From Myxococcota bacterium (GTDB lineage: Bacteria; Myxococcota_A; Bradymonadia; UBA7976; UBA1532): a stretch of DNA of 64,000 nucleotides. This document shows, one piece after another, positions 18,592-27,730 of this stretch; the stretch's first letter is position 1; every line of letters starts with the position of its first letter. The notes below the pieces were generated by a model, which worked only from the letters and a program-made list of their open reading frames with translations, was not told where the DNA came from and did not search any database. Location of the stretch: the NCBI GenBank assembly GCA_963169045.1, contig CAUJDF010000041.1, positions 66,872 to 130,871 on the forward strand, written 5' to 3'. The translations under genes and the position numbers were made by a program.

Positions 18592-21500
18592 ATGCGATCC
18601 GACGGACGACTGCGAACGTCCGCTGTCCTGCTCCTCGTCCTGTTCACCGCGACGCCGGCCGCGGCGTTCCGCACCCCGTTCGGCGATCGGGTCAATCAAT
18701 CGATCGAACGCGGCCTGCAATACCTGCGCGGGCAGGAGGCCAACGGCAACATCGGCGGCTGGGCCACGGGCCTCGCCGTGCTGGCCTTCCTCGAGAAGCG
18801 GGCGAGCGCCGACTGGCAGGCGCCCCACCTCGGCTACCGCAACTCGTCGGCGAACGACCAGGCGCTCATGCGCCGCGCCGCGCGATACATGATCACGCTC
18901 GACGGATCGCTGCGGAACCCGAACGCGACGCCGTACAGCTACGGCACCGGCGCCTCGCTGATGGCGCTGTCGCTGTACCGCATCACCGGGGGTCCCAACG
19001 ACGTCGGCGCCGCCGTCGGCGTCGAACAGGCGATCACCAACGGTGCCCAGGCCCTCCGGCGCACCCAGGGCAACGTCGGGCACAACCGCGGCGGCTGGAA
19101 CTACGACAACCCCAGCAGCGACGGCGACATGTCGACCACGCAGTTCGCGATGGCCGGCCTGTCGGCGGCCTCGGCGGTCTGGCCGCCCGCCGACGACACG
19201 CTGCCCAACGCGGTGGGTTTCTGCGGCAACGCGCAGCGGCCCGACGGCGGCAGCACCTACCGCGGCAACGGCGGCGGCTGGAACGGCCTCCCGCCGTGGG
19301 GCTCGAGCCACTCGATGACCGCGTCGGGCCTGTGGACGTGGCGGCTCGCCGGCGTGGCGCAGCACGACGGCCGTGTGCAGAACACCATCCGCTGGCTGCG
19401 CGACCGCTGGGCGTATCAGAACGGCGTCTCGGGCGCCTACTACTACTACATGTGGGCCGCGGCGAAGGGCCTCGAGGTGTCCGTCGCCAACGGACAGGCG
19501 GGCGTCTTCGAGAACAACGTCGGCGGCCACCGCAACATGGCGGCGCTCGGCTACCCCGAGGAGCCGCGCAACTGGTACTCGGATCTGGCGTACACGCTCG
19601 TGACCACGCAGGGCGGCGCCGGCCAGTGGTCGGCGAACTGGTCCACGGTGGCCGACACCTCCTTCGCGCTGCTGGTGCTCGAGCGTTCGCTCGGCGGTGT
19701 CTGCGGCGATGCATTCGGCGACCAGGACGGCATCTGTCAGGGCGACGACAACTGTCCGAACGTGCCGAACCCCGACCAGGCCGACGGCGACCGCGATCAC
19801 ATCGGCGACGCCTGCGACAACTGCCCCAACGCGCCGAACCCGGATCAGGCCGACGGCGACGGCGACGGCGTCGGGGACGCGTGCGACCCCTACCAGTGCC
19901 GCCCCACCGGACGGGAGATCTGCGACGGCCGCGACAATGACTGCGACCGGCAGATCGACGAGGAGGATCCGAACGCGGGCAGCGCGTGCGACAGCGGCCA
20001 GCCCGGCATCTGCCGCGACGGCGTCCGCCAGTGCATCAACGGCGGCCTCGTGTGCGTCCGCCTGCGCAACCCGCAGGCCGAGGTCTGCGACAGCGTCGAC
20101 AACAACTGCAACGGCGCCATCGACGAAGGGAACCCGGACGGCGGCGCCGCCTGCAACACCGGGCGGCGGGGCGTGTGCGCCGACGGCGTCGAGATGTGTC
20201 GCGCCGGCCGCGTGGTCTGCGAGCAGCGCGACCAGGCCCGCGACGAGCTGTGCGACGGCCGCGACGACGACTGCGACGGCAACGTCGACGAGGGCGGGCC
20301 CGGCGGCGGCCAGCAGTGCGAGACGGGGCAGATCGGCCTGTGCGCCCGCGGCACCAGCCAGTGCTTCAACGGGCGCCTGCGCTGCGTGCGCGACAACGAC
20401 CCGGGCATCGAGCTGTGCAACGGCGCCGACGACGACTGCGACGGTCGCACCGACGAGGGCGATCCCGGCGCCGGCCAGCAGTGCGATCCGGGGCCGGGCG
20501 CGCAGTGCCGCAACGGCCGCACGGTGTGTCAGGGCGGCCAGGTGCAGTGCGTCGCCGCCGCGCAGCCCTCCCCCGAGGTCTGCAACGGCGCCGACGACGA
20601 CTGCGATGGCCGGGTGGACGAGCAGGTGCCCGACGCAGGCAACGCCTGCCAGACGGGCAACCCCGGCGTCTGCGGCGATGGCACGCTGCGCTGCGCCTTC
20701 GGACAGATGGTCTGCCGCTCCGATGCGCGCGGCTCGCCCGAGATCTGCGACGGCGTCGACAACGACTGCGACGGCCAGATCGACGACGGCGTCCCGGGCG
20801 TCGGCGCCGACTGCCAGACGGGCGGGCTCGGCGCCTGCGCCGCCGGCAGTCTGGCCTGCGTGGACGGCGGCATCGTCTGCGTCCCTCGCGGCGAGGCCGT
20901 CGACGAGATCTGCAACGGCGAGGACGACGACTGCGACGGCGAGATCGACGAGGGCAACCCCGAGGGCGACCTCGCCTGCGACACCGGCAACCTCGGTGTC
21001 TGCGCCGACGGCATCACGCTCTGCCGCAACGGCGGCGTGCAGTGCCGGCAGCAGCACGAGGCCGCGCCCGAGATCTGCAACGGCCTCGACGACAACTGCG
21101 ACGGCGTCGTGGACGAGAACAACCCGGGCGGGGACGCCGCGTGCAACGCCGGCGGCCTCGGTCGGTGCGCCGACGGCGTGCTGCGCTGCGCCGACGGCGA
21201 GGTGCTCTGCGAGGCCCGCTTCGTGGCCCAGCCGGAGGTCTGCGACGGCCAGGACAACGACTGCGACGGCGACGCCGACGAGGAGAACCCGGGCGGCGGC
21301 GTCGACTGCGACACGGGCCGGCGCGGCGCCTGCGCGGCGGGCGTCCTACAGTGCGCCGACGGCGACCTCCGCTGCGTCGCGCGCAACGACGCCGTCGCCG
21401 AGTTCTGCGACGGCAGCGACAACGACTGCGACGGGCAGGTCGACGAGGACGATCCCGACGTCGGCCAGCGGTGCGAGACCGGAGAGCCCGGCCAGTGCAT

Positions 21501-23226
21501 CGCCGGCGTCCAGCGCTGCATCGACGGCGTGCTGATCTGCGAGGCGGCCAACGAGCCCCGCGAGGAGGAGTGCAACGGCCTCGACGACGACTGCGACGGC
21601 ACCGCCGACGAAGGCGAGCCCGGCGGCGGCCTCGCGTGCGACATCCCGGGCCGCCGCGGCGCCTGCGCGGTGGGCCGGACGTCCTGCGTCGGCGGCATCG
21701 TCGTGTGCGGCGAGGGGCCCGACCCCCAGGTCGAGGTGTGCGACGCGCTCGACAACGACTGCGACGGCACCGCCGACGAGGGCGATCCGGGCGGCGGCGC
21801 CGCGTGCGACTCGGGCCTGCTCGGCGCCTGCGCGTCGGGTCGCATGGCCTGCGACGGCGGCGCGCTGATCTGCGTGGTCATCGTCCAGCCGGTCGCGGAG
21901 ATCTGCGACGGCCTCGACAACGACTGCAACGGCGAGATCGACGACGGCGAGCCCGAGGGCGACGCGGCGTGCGCCACCGGCGAGCCCGGTCGCTGCGCCG
22001 AGGGCCGCCGCTCCTGCCTCGCCGGCGCGGCGGGCTGCGTCGCGCTCGAGGAGCCCGAAGACGAGGTGTGCGACCTGGTCGACAACGACTGCGATGGCGC
22101 CATCGACGAGGGTCTGCGCAACGCCTGCGGGCGCTGCGGCGAGCTGCCGGTCGAGATCTGCAACGACCACGACGACGACTGCGACGGCGCCGTCGACGAA
22201 GGGGAGCTGTGCGACGACGGGCAGGTCTGCGGCCACGGGCGCTGCGCCGACCCCTGCGCCGGCAACGAGTGCACCGGCGACGACGAGGTCTGTGTCGACG
22301 GCGTCTGCCTCGACCGCTGCGAGGCCCTGGTCTGCCCGGACGGCTGGGGCTGCCGCGACGGCCGGTGCCTCGACCCGTGCATGGGCGTGCAGTGCGGCGC
22401 GGGCCTCGTCTGCCGCGCGGGTCGCTGCGTCGGCGACAACTGCTACGAGGCGGGCTGCCCCGAGGGCGAACGCTGCGTCCAGGGGCAGTGCGAGGCCGAT
22501 CCCTGCGCCGCGGTCGACTGCTTGCCGGGTGAGTTCTGCCGCGGCGGCGCGTGCATCCCCAGCTGCGCGCCCGTGAGCTGCGCCCTCGACCAGGCGTGCG
22601 TCGACGGCCGCTGCGAGGACGACGCCTGCTTCGGTGTCGAGTGCGAGGGCGGCGCCGAGTGCGTCGTCATCGACGGCCTGGCGGTCTGCGAGCGCAATCA
22701 GTGCGCCGGCGTGCAGTGCGGCGTCGGCCGCGCGTGCGTCCGCGGCAACTGCATGGACGACGAGTGCGCCCACATCCGCTGCCCCGACGGCGAGATCTGC
22801 ACCTTCGAGAACGGCCGCGCCGACTGCGTCGGTCACTGGGTCGAGCGGCCCGCCGGCGACGGCGGGGTGCCCGACGGCGACGCGGGTCCCGACGCCGGGG
22901 CCGGCGGCGGCGCGGGCGGTGGTGCCGGCGGCGGCGCCGGTGGCGGTGGCGGCGGCGCGGGCGGTGGCGGTGGCGCCGGCGGCGGCGCAGGCGGCGCCGG
23001 TGGGGCCGGCGGGACCGGCGGCGAGGGCCTCGACGCCGGCGCGGACGCCTTCCCCGTCCCGCCGGGCGCCGACGCCGGCGGCCCCCCTGCCAACGATCCG
23101 GAGCCGGTCACCGATGGCTGCGCGTGCGACGTCTCGGGTGGCCCCGGCGCCGCCCTGTGGCTCGGCCTCCTGGCGCTGGCGGCCCCGCTCCGCCGCCGTC
23201 GCGACCGGAACGCCGACCGCTCCTGA
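18592..23226 (+). CDS. Giant secreted protein: alpha/alpha-toroid, TSP3, MopE repeats, MYXO-CTERM-like anchor
   Basis: A 1544-residue protein. Signal peptide about 1-25. Residues 30-375 look like a prenyltransferase/squalene-cyclase-type alpha/alpha toroid: [62 protein letters not shown] and [14 protein letters not shown]. The catalytic DxDD of triterpene cyclases was not seen, so an enzymatic role is doubtful. Then two thrombospondin type 3 calcium repeats ([21 protein letters not shown]), 15 MopE-type repeats (about 444-1207), an EGF-like Cys-rich region, a long Gly/Ala linker and a tail with CACD, a hydrophobic span and RRRRDR. ATG 18592 follows an ACGGAGG site. It is flanked by two relatives in the same orientation. 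Confidence 0.85.
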   Translation: MRSDGRLRTSAVLLLVLFTATPAAAFRTPFGDRVNQSIERGLQYLRGQEANGNIGGWATGLAVLAFLEKRASADWQAPHLGYRNSSANDQALMRRAARYMITLDGSLRNPNATPYSYGTGASLMALSLYRITGGPNDVGAAVGVEQAITNGAQALRRTQGNVGHNRGGWNYDNPSSDGDMSTTQFAMAGLSAASAVWPPADDTLPNAVGFCGNAQRPDGGSTYRGNGGGWNGLPPWGSSHSMTASGLWTWRLAGVAQHDGRVQNTIRWLRDRWAYQNGVSGAYYYYMWAAAKGLEVSVANGQAGVFENNVGGHRNMAALGYPEEPRNWYSDLAYTLVTTQGGAGQWSANWSTVADTSFALLVLERSLGGVCGDAFGDQDGICQGDDNCPNVPNPDQADGDRDHIGDACDNCPNAPNPDQADGDGDGVGDACDPYQCRPTGREICDGRDNDCDRQIDEEDPNAGSACDSGQPGICRDGVRQCINGGLVCVRLRNPQAEVCDSVDNNCNGAIDEGNPDGGAACNTGRRGVCADGVEMCRAGRVVCEQRDQARDELCDGRDDDCDGNVDEGGPGGGQQCETGQIGLCARGTSQCFNGRLRCVRDNDPGIELCNGADDDCDGRTDEGDPGAGQQCDPGPGAQCRNGRTVCQGGQVQCVAAAQPSPEVCNGADDDCDGRVDEQVPDAGNACQTGNPGVCGDGTLRCAFGQMVCRSDARGSPEICDGVDNDCDGQIDDGVPGVGADCQTGGLGACAAGSLACVDGGIVCVPRGEAVDEICNGEDDDCDGEIDEGNPEGDLACDTGNLGVCADGITLCRNGGVQCRQQHEAAPEICNGLDDNCDGVVDENNPGGDAACNAGGLGRCADGVLRCADGEVLCEARFVAQPEVCDGQDNDCDGDADEENPGGGVDCDTGRRGACAAGVLQCADGDLRCVARNDAVAEFCDGSDNDCDGQVDEDDPDVGQRCETGEPGQCIAGVQRCIDGVLICEAANEPREEECNGLDDDCDGTADEGEPGGGLACDIPGRRGACAVGRTSCVGGIVVCGEGPDPQVEVCDALDNDCDGTADEGDPGGGAACDSGLLGACASGRMACDGGALICVVIVQPVAEICDGLDNDCNGEIDDGEPEGDAACATGEPGRCAEGRRSCLAGAAGCVALEEPEDEVCDLVDNDCDGAIDEGLRNACGRCGELPVEICNDHDDDCDGAVDEGELCDDGQVCGHGRCADPCAGNECTGDDEVCVDGVCLDRCEALVCPDGWGCRDGRCLDPCMGVQCGAGLVCRAGRCVGDNCYEAGCPEGERCVQGQCEADPCAAVDCLPGEFCRGGACIPSCAPVSCALDQACVDGRCEDDACFGVECEGGAECVVIDGLAVCERNQCAGVQCGVGRACVRGNCMDDECAHIRCPDGEICTFENGRADCVGHWVERPAGDGGVPDGDAGPDAGAGGGAGGGAGGGAGGGGGGAGGGGGAGGGAGGAGGAGGTGGEGLDAGADAFPVPPGADAGGPPANDPEPVTDGCACDVSGGPGAALWLGLLALAAPLRRRRDRNADRS
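19921..22211 (+). repeat. MopE-type repeat array, 15 units
   Basis: Fifteen in-frame units of the same type as in the preceding gene. Unit 5 again carries FGQMVCR and unit 11 again carries an IPG segment, so units appear to correspond one to one with those of the upstream array. Confidence 0.88.
22900..23027 (+). repeat. Gly/Ala low-complexity linker tract
   Basis: A GGC/GGT/GCC-rich stretch inside the giant gene at 18592 codes for about 40 residues of nearly pure Gly with Ala spacers. It joins the Cys-rich region to the C-terminal anchor and is probably a flexible surface spacer. Such tracts change length easily between strains. Confidence 0.85.
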
Positions 23227-23300
23227 ACCTGCGCGACATCCGCTGCCCCGGGCGCGCCGTGTCGCGCGGCCGGCTTGTTGCGAGAAAGGCTCGTCCCCTC

Positions 23301-26300
23301 ATGCGAACGCCATCGTTCCCTCGGCGCCTCCTCCTGCTGGCCGCGGTGCTGGGCACGAGCCCGGCGGCGGCGCAGCTCTCCCCTTTCCGGCAGCGCGTCA
23401 ACCAGTCGATCGATCGTGGCCTCGCCTACCTGCGCGGCGTCGAGAACGGCGGCGGCAGTATCGGCGGCCCGGCGACCGGGCTCGCGGCGCTGACCTTCCT
23501 CGAGAAGCGCGAAGCGCCGGTGCCCAACGCTCCGCCGATCGGCTACCGCGGGATGCTGGCCGCCGACCAGCAGCTGCTGCAGCGCGCCGTGCGCTACATG
23601 ATCAACAACGACGCGGGGTTGCGGCCGGGAGGCACCGCCTACGTCTACCAGACCGGCGGCTCGCTGATGGCCCTCGGCGTCTACCTCGCCACCGGCGGGC
23701 CCGACGACGTCGGGGCGGCGCGCGGCGCCCAGGCGGCCCTGCAGGCCGGCGTCGACGCGCTGCTGCGCCAGCAGAACGGGATGGGCGGCTGGAACTACAC
23801 CGTCGACGAGGGCGACAACGACCTCTCGACCACCCAGTTCGCGCTCGCCGGCCTCTCGGCGGCGTCGGCGGTCGTCAACGTCGACCGCAACGCCATCCGG
23901 CGCGCCGCCAACAGCATCGACGGACACCACGAGGGCGGCGGCTGCTACGCCTACCGCACGAGCGGCTGGGCCGGCTGCAGCAGCAGCATGACCGCGTCGT
24001 CCCTGTGGGTCGGCCGCATCGCCGAGCGCGCCGTGGACCACAACCAGATCCAGGGCACCCTGCGCTGGCTCCGCGCCAACTGGCAGTATGACGGCCACAT
24101 CGCCGCGCCCCAGGCCGGCTGGGGTCCCAACAGCTACTACTACTACCTGTGGGCGGCCGCGAAGGGTCTCGAGGTCAGCGAGAGCAACCGCGCCGACATC
24201 GTGCGCGCCCGCGACATCGGCGGCGCGCGCGTCCCCGCCAACGACGGTTTCCCCGAAGAGGACCGCTCCTGGTACTACGACATCGCGTGGAGCCTGACGC
24301 AGCGCCAGAACGCCGACGGCTCGTGGGGCATCGCCGGCAATCGCGGCTGCTGGGGCGCCGGCAACAGCGGGGACGGCATCTCCTGCAACGCCTTCGCCAT
24401 CCTCGTGCTCGAGCGCTCCCTCGGCGGCGCCTGCGTCGACCGCGACGGCGACGGCGTGGAGCGCCGCGCCGGCGCCGACCGTTGCGAGCCCGACAACTGC
24501 CCCGACGTCCCGAACGTCGACCAGGCCGACGCGGACGGCGACGGCGTCGGCGACGCCTGCGACAACTGCCCCGACGATCCCAACGCGGACCAGGCGGACG
24601 GCGACGGCGACGGCCGCGGCGACGTCTGCGCCTGCCGGGCGAGCCCCGAAGTCTGCGACGGCGCCGACAACGACTGCGACGGCGTCGCCGACGAGGGCGA
24701 TCCGGGCGCCGGCGCCGAGTGCCAGAGCGGCGCCCCCGGGCTCTGCGCCCGCGGCGCCACCGCCTGCGTCGGCGGCCGCCTCGTGTGCAACCCGCGGAAC
24801 GATCCGCGGGCCGAGATCTGCGACGGGCAGGACGACGACTGCGATGGCCAGGTCGACGAGAACAACCCCCAGGGCGGCCAGGACTGCGAGGTCGGCCGCC
24901 CCGGCATCTGCAACCGCGGCGTGACCCTGTGCGCCGACGGCGCGCTGCAGTGCCGCCCGATCAACGACCCGCGCGCCGAGGTCTGCGACGGGCAGGACGA
25001 CGACTGCGACGGCCAGATCGACGAGGGCCAGCCCCAGGCGGGCGAGCCCTGCGCGGCCGACGGCATCGGCGTCTGCGGCGTCGGCAGCACGCTGTGCGCC
25101 GACGGCCAGGTCCTCTGCCAGCCGATCGCCGGGCCGGGCGACGAGATCTGCAACGGGCAGGACGACGACTGTGACGGCCAGACGGACGAGGGCGATCCGG
25201 GCGGTGGCGTGGCCTGCGCGGCGGGCGCCCTCGGGGAGTGCGGCCAGGGCACGACCGCCTGCCGCGAGGGCGAGGTGCGCTGCATCCCGGACGTCGAGGG
25301 CGGCTCGCCCGAGATCTGTGACGCCCGCGACAACGACTGCGACGGCTTCGCCGACGAGGATGTGCCGGGCGCCGGCGAGCCCTGCGCCGCCGATGCCCTG
25401 GGCGCCTGCGCCGACGGCCGCCGCGCTTGCGTCGGGGGCGAGATGGTCTGCCAGCCCGAGGTGCAGGTCAGCGACGAGGTCTGCGATGGCCTCGACAACG
25501 ACTGCGACGGCACCCCCGACGATGACGTGGCCGGCGCCGGCGACCGCTGCGCCTCCGGCCAGCCCGGCGCGTGCCGCGTCGGGCTTCGCGTCTGCGCCGA
25601 CGGGCGATTCTCGTGCCAGCCCGAGGCCGAGCCGACGCAGGAGGTCTGCAACGCGCGGGACGACGATTGCGACGGTCACGTCGACGAGGGCCTGCGCAAC
25701 GCGTGCGGGACGTGCGGCGAAGTCCCCGTCGAGACGTGCAACGGCGCCGACGACGACTGCGACGGCGAGGTCGACGACGGCGCCGAGTGTCCCGACGGCC
25801 AGAGCTGCCGCTGGGGCCGCTGCGCCGACGCCTGCCGCAACAACGAGTGCTCCGGCGCCGAGGTCTGCGTGCAGGGGGTCTGCGCCGAGCCCTGCGACCT
25901 GCTCGAGTGCGGCGACGGCCACGTCTGCCGCGACGGGCAGTGCGTCGATCCCTGCGCCGCGGTGGACTGCACGCCGGGCGAGGCCTGTGTCGGTGGCCGC
26001 TGCGTCGCGAACAATTGCTACGAGGCCGGCTGTTTGGACGGAGAGCGCTGCGTCGACTTCATCTGCGAGCCCGATCCGTGCCACGACCTGTTCTGCAACG
26101 AGGGCGAGTTCTGCCGCGACGGGCGGTGCGTGTCGAGCTGCGCCACGGTGAGCTGCCCGCTCGGCGAGTCGTGCCGCGACGGCGTCTGCGTGACGGATCC
26201 GTGCGAGGAGCTGGGCTGCCCCGATGGCCAGATCTGCCGCGCGGGCGAGTGCGCCGCCGACATCTGCGCGGGCGTGCAGTGCGCGACGGGGCAGCGGTGC

Positions 26301-26687
26301 GACGAGGGCGCCTGCGTCCACGACCCCTGCCAGGACGTGCGCTGTCCGCCGGCGGAGCGCTGCGTCGTCCTCGATGGTCAGCCGCAGTGTCAGGCCGATT
26401 GGCCGCCGGTCGACGAGCCCGGCTTCGTGCCCGACCCGGACGCCGGCGTCCCGGCGGACGTGGGCCCGCCGACCGGCCGTCCCGACACGGGCGGCCCCGC
26501 GCCGAACTTCGACGCCGCCCCGCGCCCGAGCGGCGACGGGGGCCTCGACGACGCGGACGCGGGACGCTCCGGCGACGACCCCGTCAGCGAGGGCTGCGCC
26601 TGCGACGCCGCCGGCGGCGGCTCGGCCCTGCCGTGGCTCCTCGCCCTCCTCGCCGCGCCGCCCGTCCTGCGCCGCCGCCGCCGGTGA
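23301..26687 (+). CDS. Paralogous toroid/TSP3/MopE surface protein with MYXO-CTERM-like anchor
   Basis: An 1128-residue relative of the preceding protein. Signal peptide about 1-25 (TSPAAAQ). The toroid (about 28-378) shows the same landmarks: [66 protein letters not shown] and [13 protein letters not shown]. Two TSP3-type repeats follow ([18 protein letters not shown]), then only 8 MopE units (about 452-830), an EGF-like Cys-rich region, an Asp/Pro linker and a tail with CACDAAGG, a hydrophobic span and RRRRR. ATG 23301 begins the signal peptide and is preceded by GAGAAAGG. The stop overlaps the next lipoprotein gene (GTGA). A duplication of the preceding gene with repeat loss explains it best. 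Confidence 0.85.
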   Translation: MRTPSFPRRLLLLAAVLGTSPAAAQLSPFRQRVNQSIDRGLAYLRGVENGGGSIGGPATGLAALTFLEKREAPVPNAPPIGYRGMLAADQQLLQRAVRYMINNDAGLRPGGTAYVYQTGGSLMALGVYLATGGPDDVGAARGAQAALQAGVDALLRQQNGMGGWNYTVDEGDNDLSTTQFALAGLSAASAVVNVDRNAIRRAANSIDGHHEGGGCYAYRTSGWAGCSSSMTASSLWVGRIAERAVDHNQIQGTLRWLRANWQYDGHIAAPQAGWGPNSYYYYLWAAAKGLEVSESNRADIVRARDIGGARVPANDGFPEEDRSWYYDIAWSLTQRQNADGSWGIAGNRGCWGAGNSGDGISCNAFAILVLERSLGGACVDRDGDGVERRAGADRCEPDNCPDVPNVDQADADGDGVGDACDNCPDDPNADQADGDGDGRGDVCACRASPEVCDGADNDCDGVADEGDPGAGAECQSGAPGLCARGATACVGGRLVCNPRNDPRAEICDGQDDDCDGQVDENNPQGGQDCEVGRPGICNRGVTLCADGALQCRPINDPRAEVCDGQDDDCDGQIDEGQPQAGEPCAADGIGVCGVGSTLCADGQVLCQPIAGPGDEICNGQDDDCDGQTDEGDPGGGVACAAGALGECGQGTTACREGEVRCIPDVEGGSPEICDARDNDCDGFADEDVPGAGEPCAADALGACADGRRACVGGEMVCQPEVQVSDEVCDGLDNDCDGTPDDDVAGAGDRCASGQPGACRVGLRVCADGRFSCQPEAEPTQEVCNARDDDCDGHVDEGLRNACGTCGEVPVETCNGADDDCDGEVDDGAECPDGQSCRWGRCADACRNNECSGAEVCVQGVCAEPCDLLECGDGHVCRDGQCVDPCAAVDCTPGEACVGGRCVANNCYEAGCLDGERCVDFICEPDPCHDLFCNEGEFCRDGRCVSSCATVSCPLGESCRDGVCVTDPCEELGCPDGQICRAGECAADICAGVQCATGQRCDEGACVHDPCQDVRCPPAERCVVLDGQPQCQADWPPVDEPGFVPDPDAGVPADVGPPTGRPDTGGPAPNFDAAPRPSGDGGLDDADAGRSGDDPVSEGCACDAAGGGSALPWLLALLAAPPVLRRRRR
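24653..25790 (+). repeat. MopE-type repeat array, 8 units
   Basis: Eight in-frame units. The last two match the final two of the 15-unit arrays (xLRNACGxCG unit, then a short unit ending in C), and the fourth resembles unit 5 of the long arrays (GGSPE ending). The missing units therefore appear to come from inside the array. Confidence 0.85.
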
Positions 26688-27730
26688 CCGCAGGCGCCCG
26701 CCTCTCCCTGCTCCTCGGTCTCCTCGCCCTCGCGGGCTGCGACGGCGCCTCTGCGGATCCCGACGCCGGGGCGCCCGTCCCTGGCGACCTGCGACCGCTC
26801 GACGGCGCGCTCGGGCCGGTCGTCCTCGGCGTCTTCGGGACGGCGGCCGACGACGTCTGGTTCGTCGGCGGACTGCTGGCGCCCGGCGCCCGCGGCCGCT
26901 TCATCGCCCACTTCGACGGCCGCGAGGTGCGCGCCGAGGCGGTCCCCGACGGGCCGGCCCTGTGGTGGGTCTTCGGCGACGGGGCCGGCCGCGTCCGGGC
27001 CGCTGGCGAGGAAGGGCAGATCTTGGTACGAGAGGCCGATGTCTGGCGTGAGGAACAGACCGGCCTCGATGAGAAGGCGGTGCTCTGGGGTCTCTGGGGC
27101 GCGGCCCCCGACGACCTGTGGGCGGTGGGCGGCTCGGTGCGCCGCGGCGGCCCAAAGGGCGTCGTGCTGCGCTCCGCCGGCGACGGCGCGTGGCGGCGCG
27201 TCGACGATCCGGCGCTCCCGGACGACCTCAACCTCTACAAGGTCTGGGGCCGCGCGCCGGGCGACGTGCACCTGGTCGGCGAGGGCGGCGTGACGGTGCG
27301 CTGGGACGGCGAGACCTTCACGCGCCATGTTGCGCCCGTGCCCGACCTGCTCTTCACCGTCCACGGTCGCGCCGCCGGCCCGGTGCTGGCGGTCGGCGGC
27401 CTCGACGAGGGCCGCGTCGTGCGCTGGACGGGCGAGGCGTGGGTCGACGACGGCCTGACGGGCGCGGCGCCGCTCAACGGCGTGTTCGTCCACGCCGATG
27501 GCACCGCCCGCGCCGTCGGCGCGACGGGCGCCGTCTTCGATCGCGACCGGGACGGCACGTGGCGCGCCGTCCGCGCGGAGCGTGCCCTCGCGCCCTTCAC
27601 CCTGCACGCCGTCTGGGGCGCGACGCCCGGCGAGACGTGGGCCGTCGGCGGCGACCTGAACGCCGGCCGCGGCGGCCTCATCGCCACTGCGCGCCGTCCC
27701 CTCCCTCCGGTCGTCGTGGAGACCCCGTGA
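26684..27730 (+). CDS. Lipoprotein with propeller-like WG repeats
   Basis: A 348-residue predicted lipoprotein: [10 protein letters not shown] places the lipid cysteine at C19. The mature part has about six repeats of the type VWGxxPxDVWxVGxxG ([57 protein letters not shown]) with a strand-rich 'xxxRWDGExFT' part between. This looks like a beta-propeller; such proteins are common and poorly understood in Myxococcota. The GTG start overlaps the preceding surface-protein stop, and its own stop overlaps plsB, both GTGA. Binding to neighbouring surface proteins is possible but not shown. Confidence 0.75.
   Translation: MTAGARLSLLLGLLALAGCDGASADPDAGAPVPGDLRPLDGALGPVVLGVFGTAADDVWFVGGLLAPGARGRFIAHFDGREVRAEAVPDGPALWWVFGDGAGRVRAAGEEGQILVREADVWREEQTGLDEKAVLWGLWGAAPDDLWAVGGSVRRGGPKGVVLRSAGDGAWRRVDDPALPDDLNLYKVWGRAPGDVHLVGEGGVTVRWDGETFTRHVAPVPDLLFTVHGRAAGPVLAVGGLDEGRVVRWTGEAWVDDGLTGAAPLNGVFVHADGTARAVGATGAVFDRDRDGTWRAVRAERALAPFTLHAVWGATPGETWAVGGDLNAGRGGLIATARRPLPPVVVETP

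Noticed and set aside
15076-21057. A 1993-codon open frame on the minus strand across two plus-strand genes
   Set aside because: It is antisense to the MopE-type repeat arrays, crosses the boundary between two genes and consists of monotonous Ala/Val/Asp repeats. Lack of stops follows from GC bias and the repeated codons. The plus-strand frames have signal peptides, conserved cysteines and ribosome-binding sites.
22833-26321. A 1162-codon minus-strand open frame opposite the third surface-protein gene
   Set aside because: Same reason: an antisense shadow of the repeat array, Ala/Val-rich, overlapping the gene junction.
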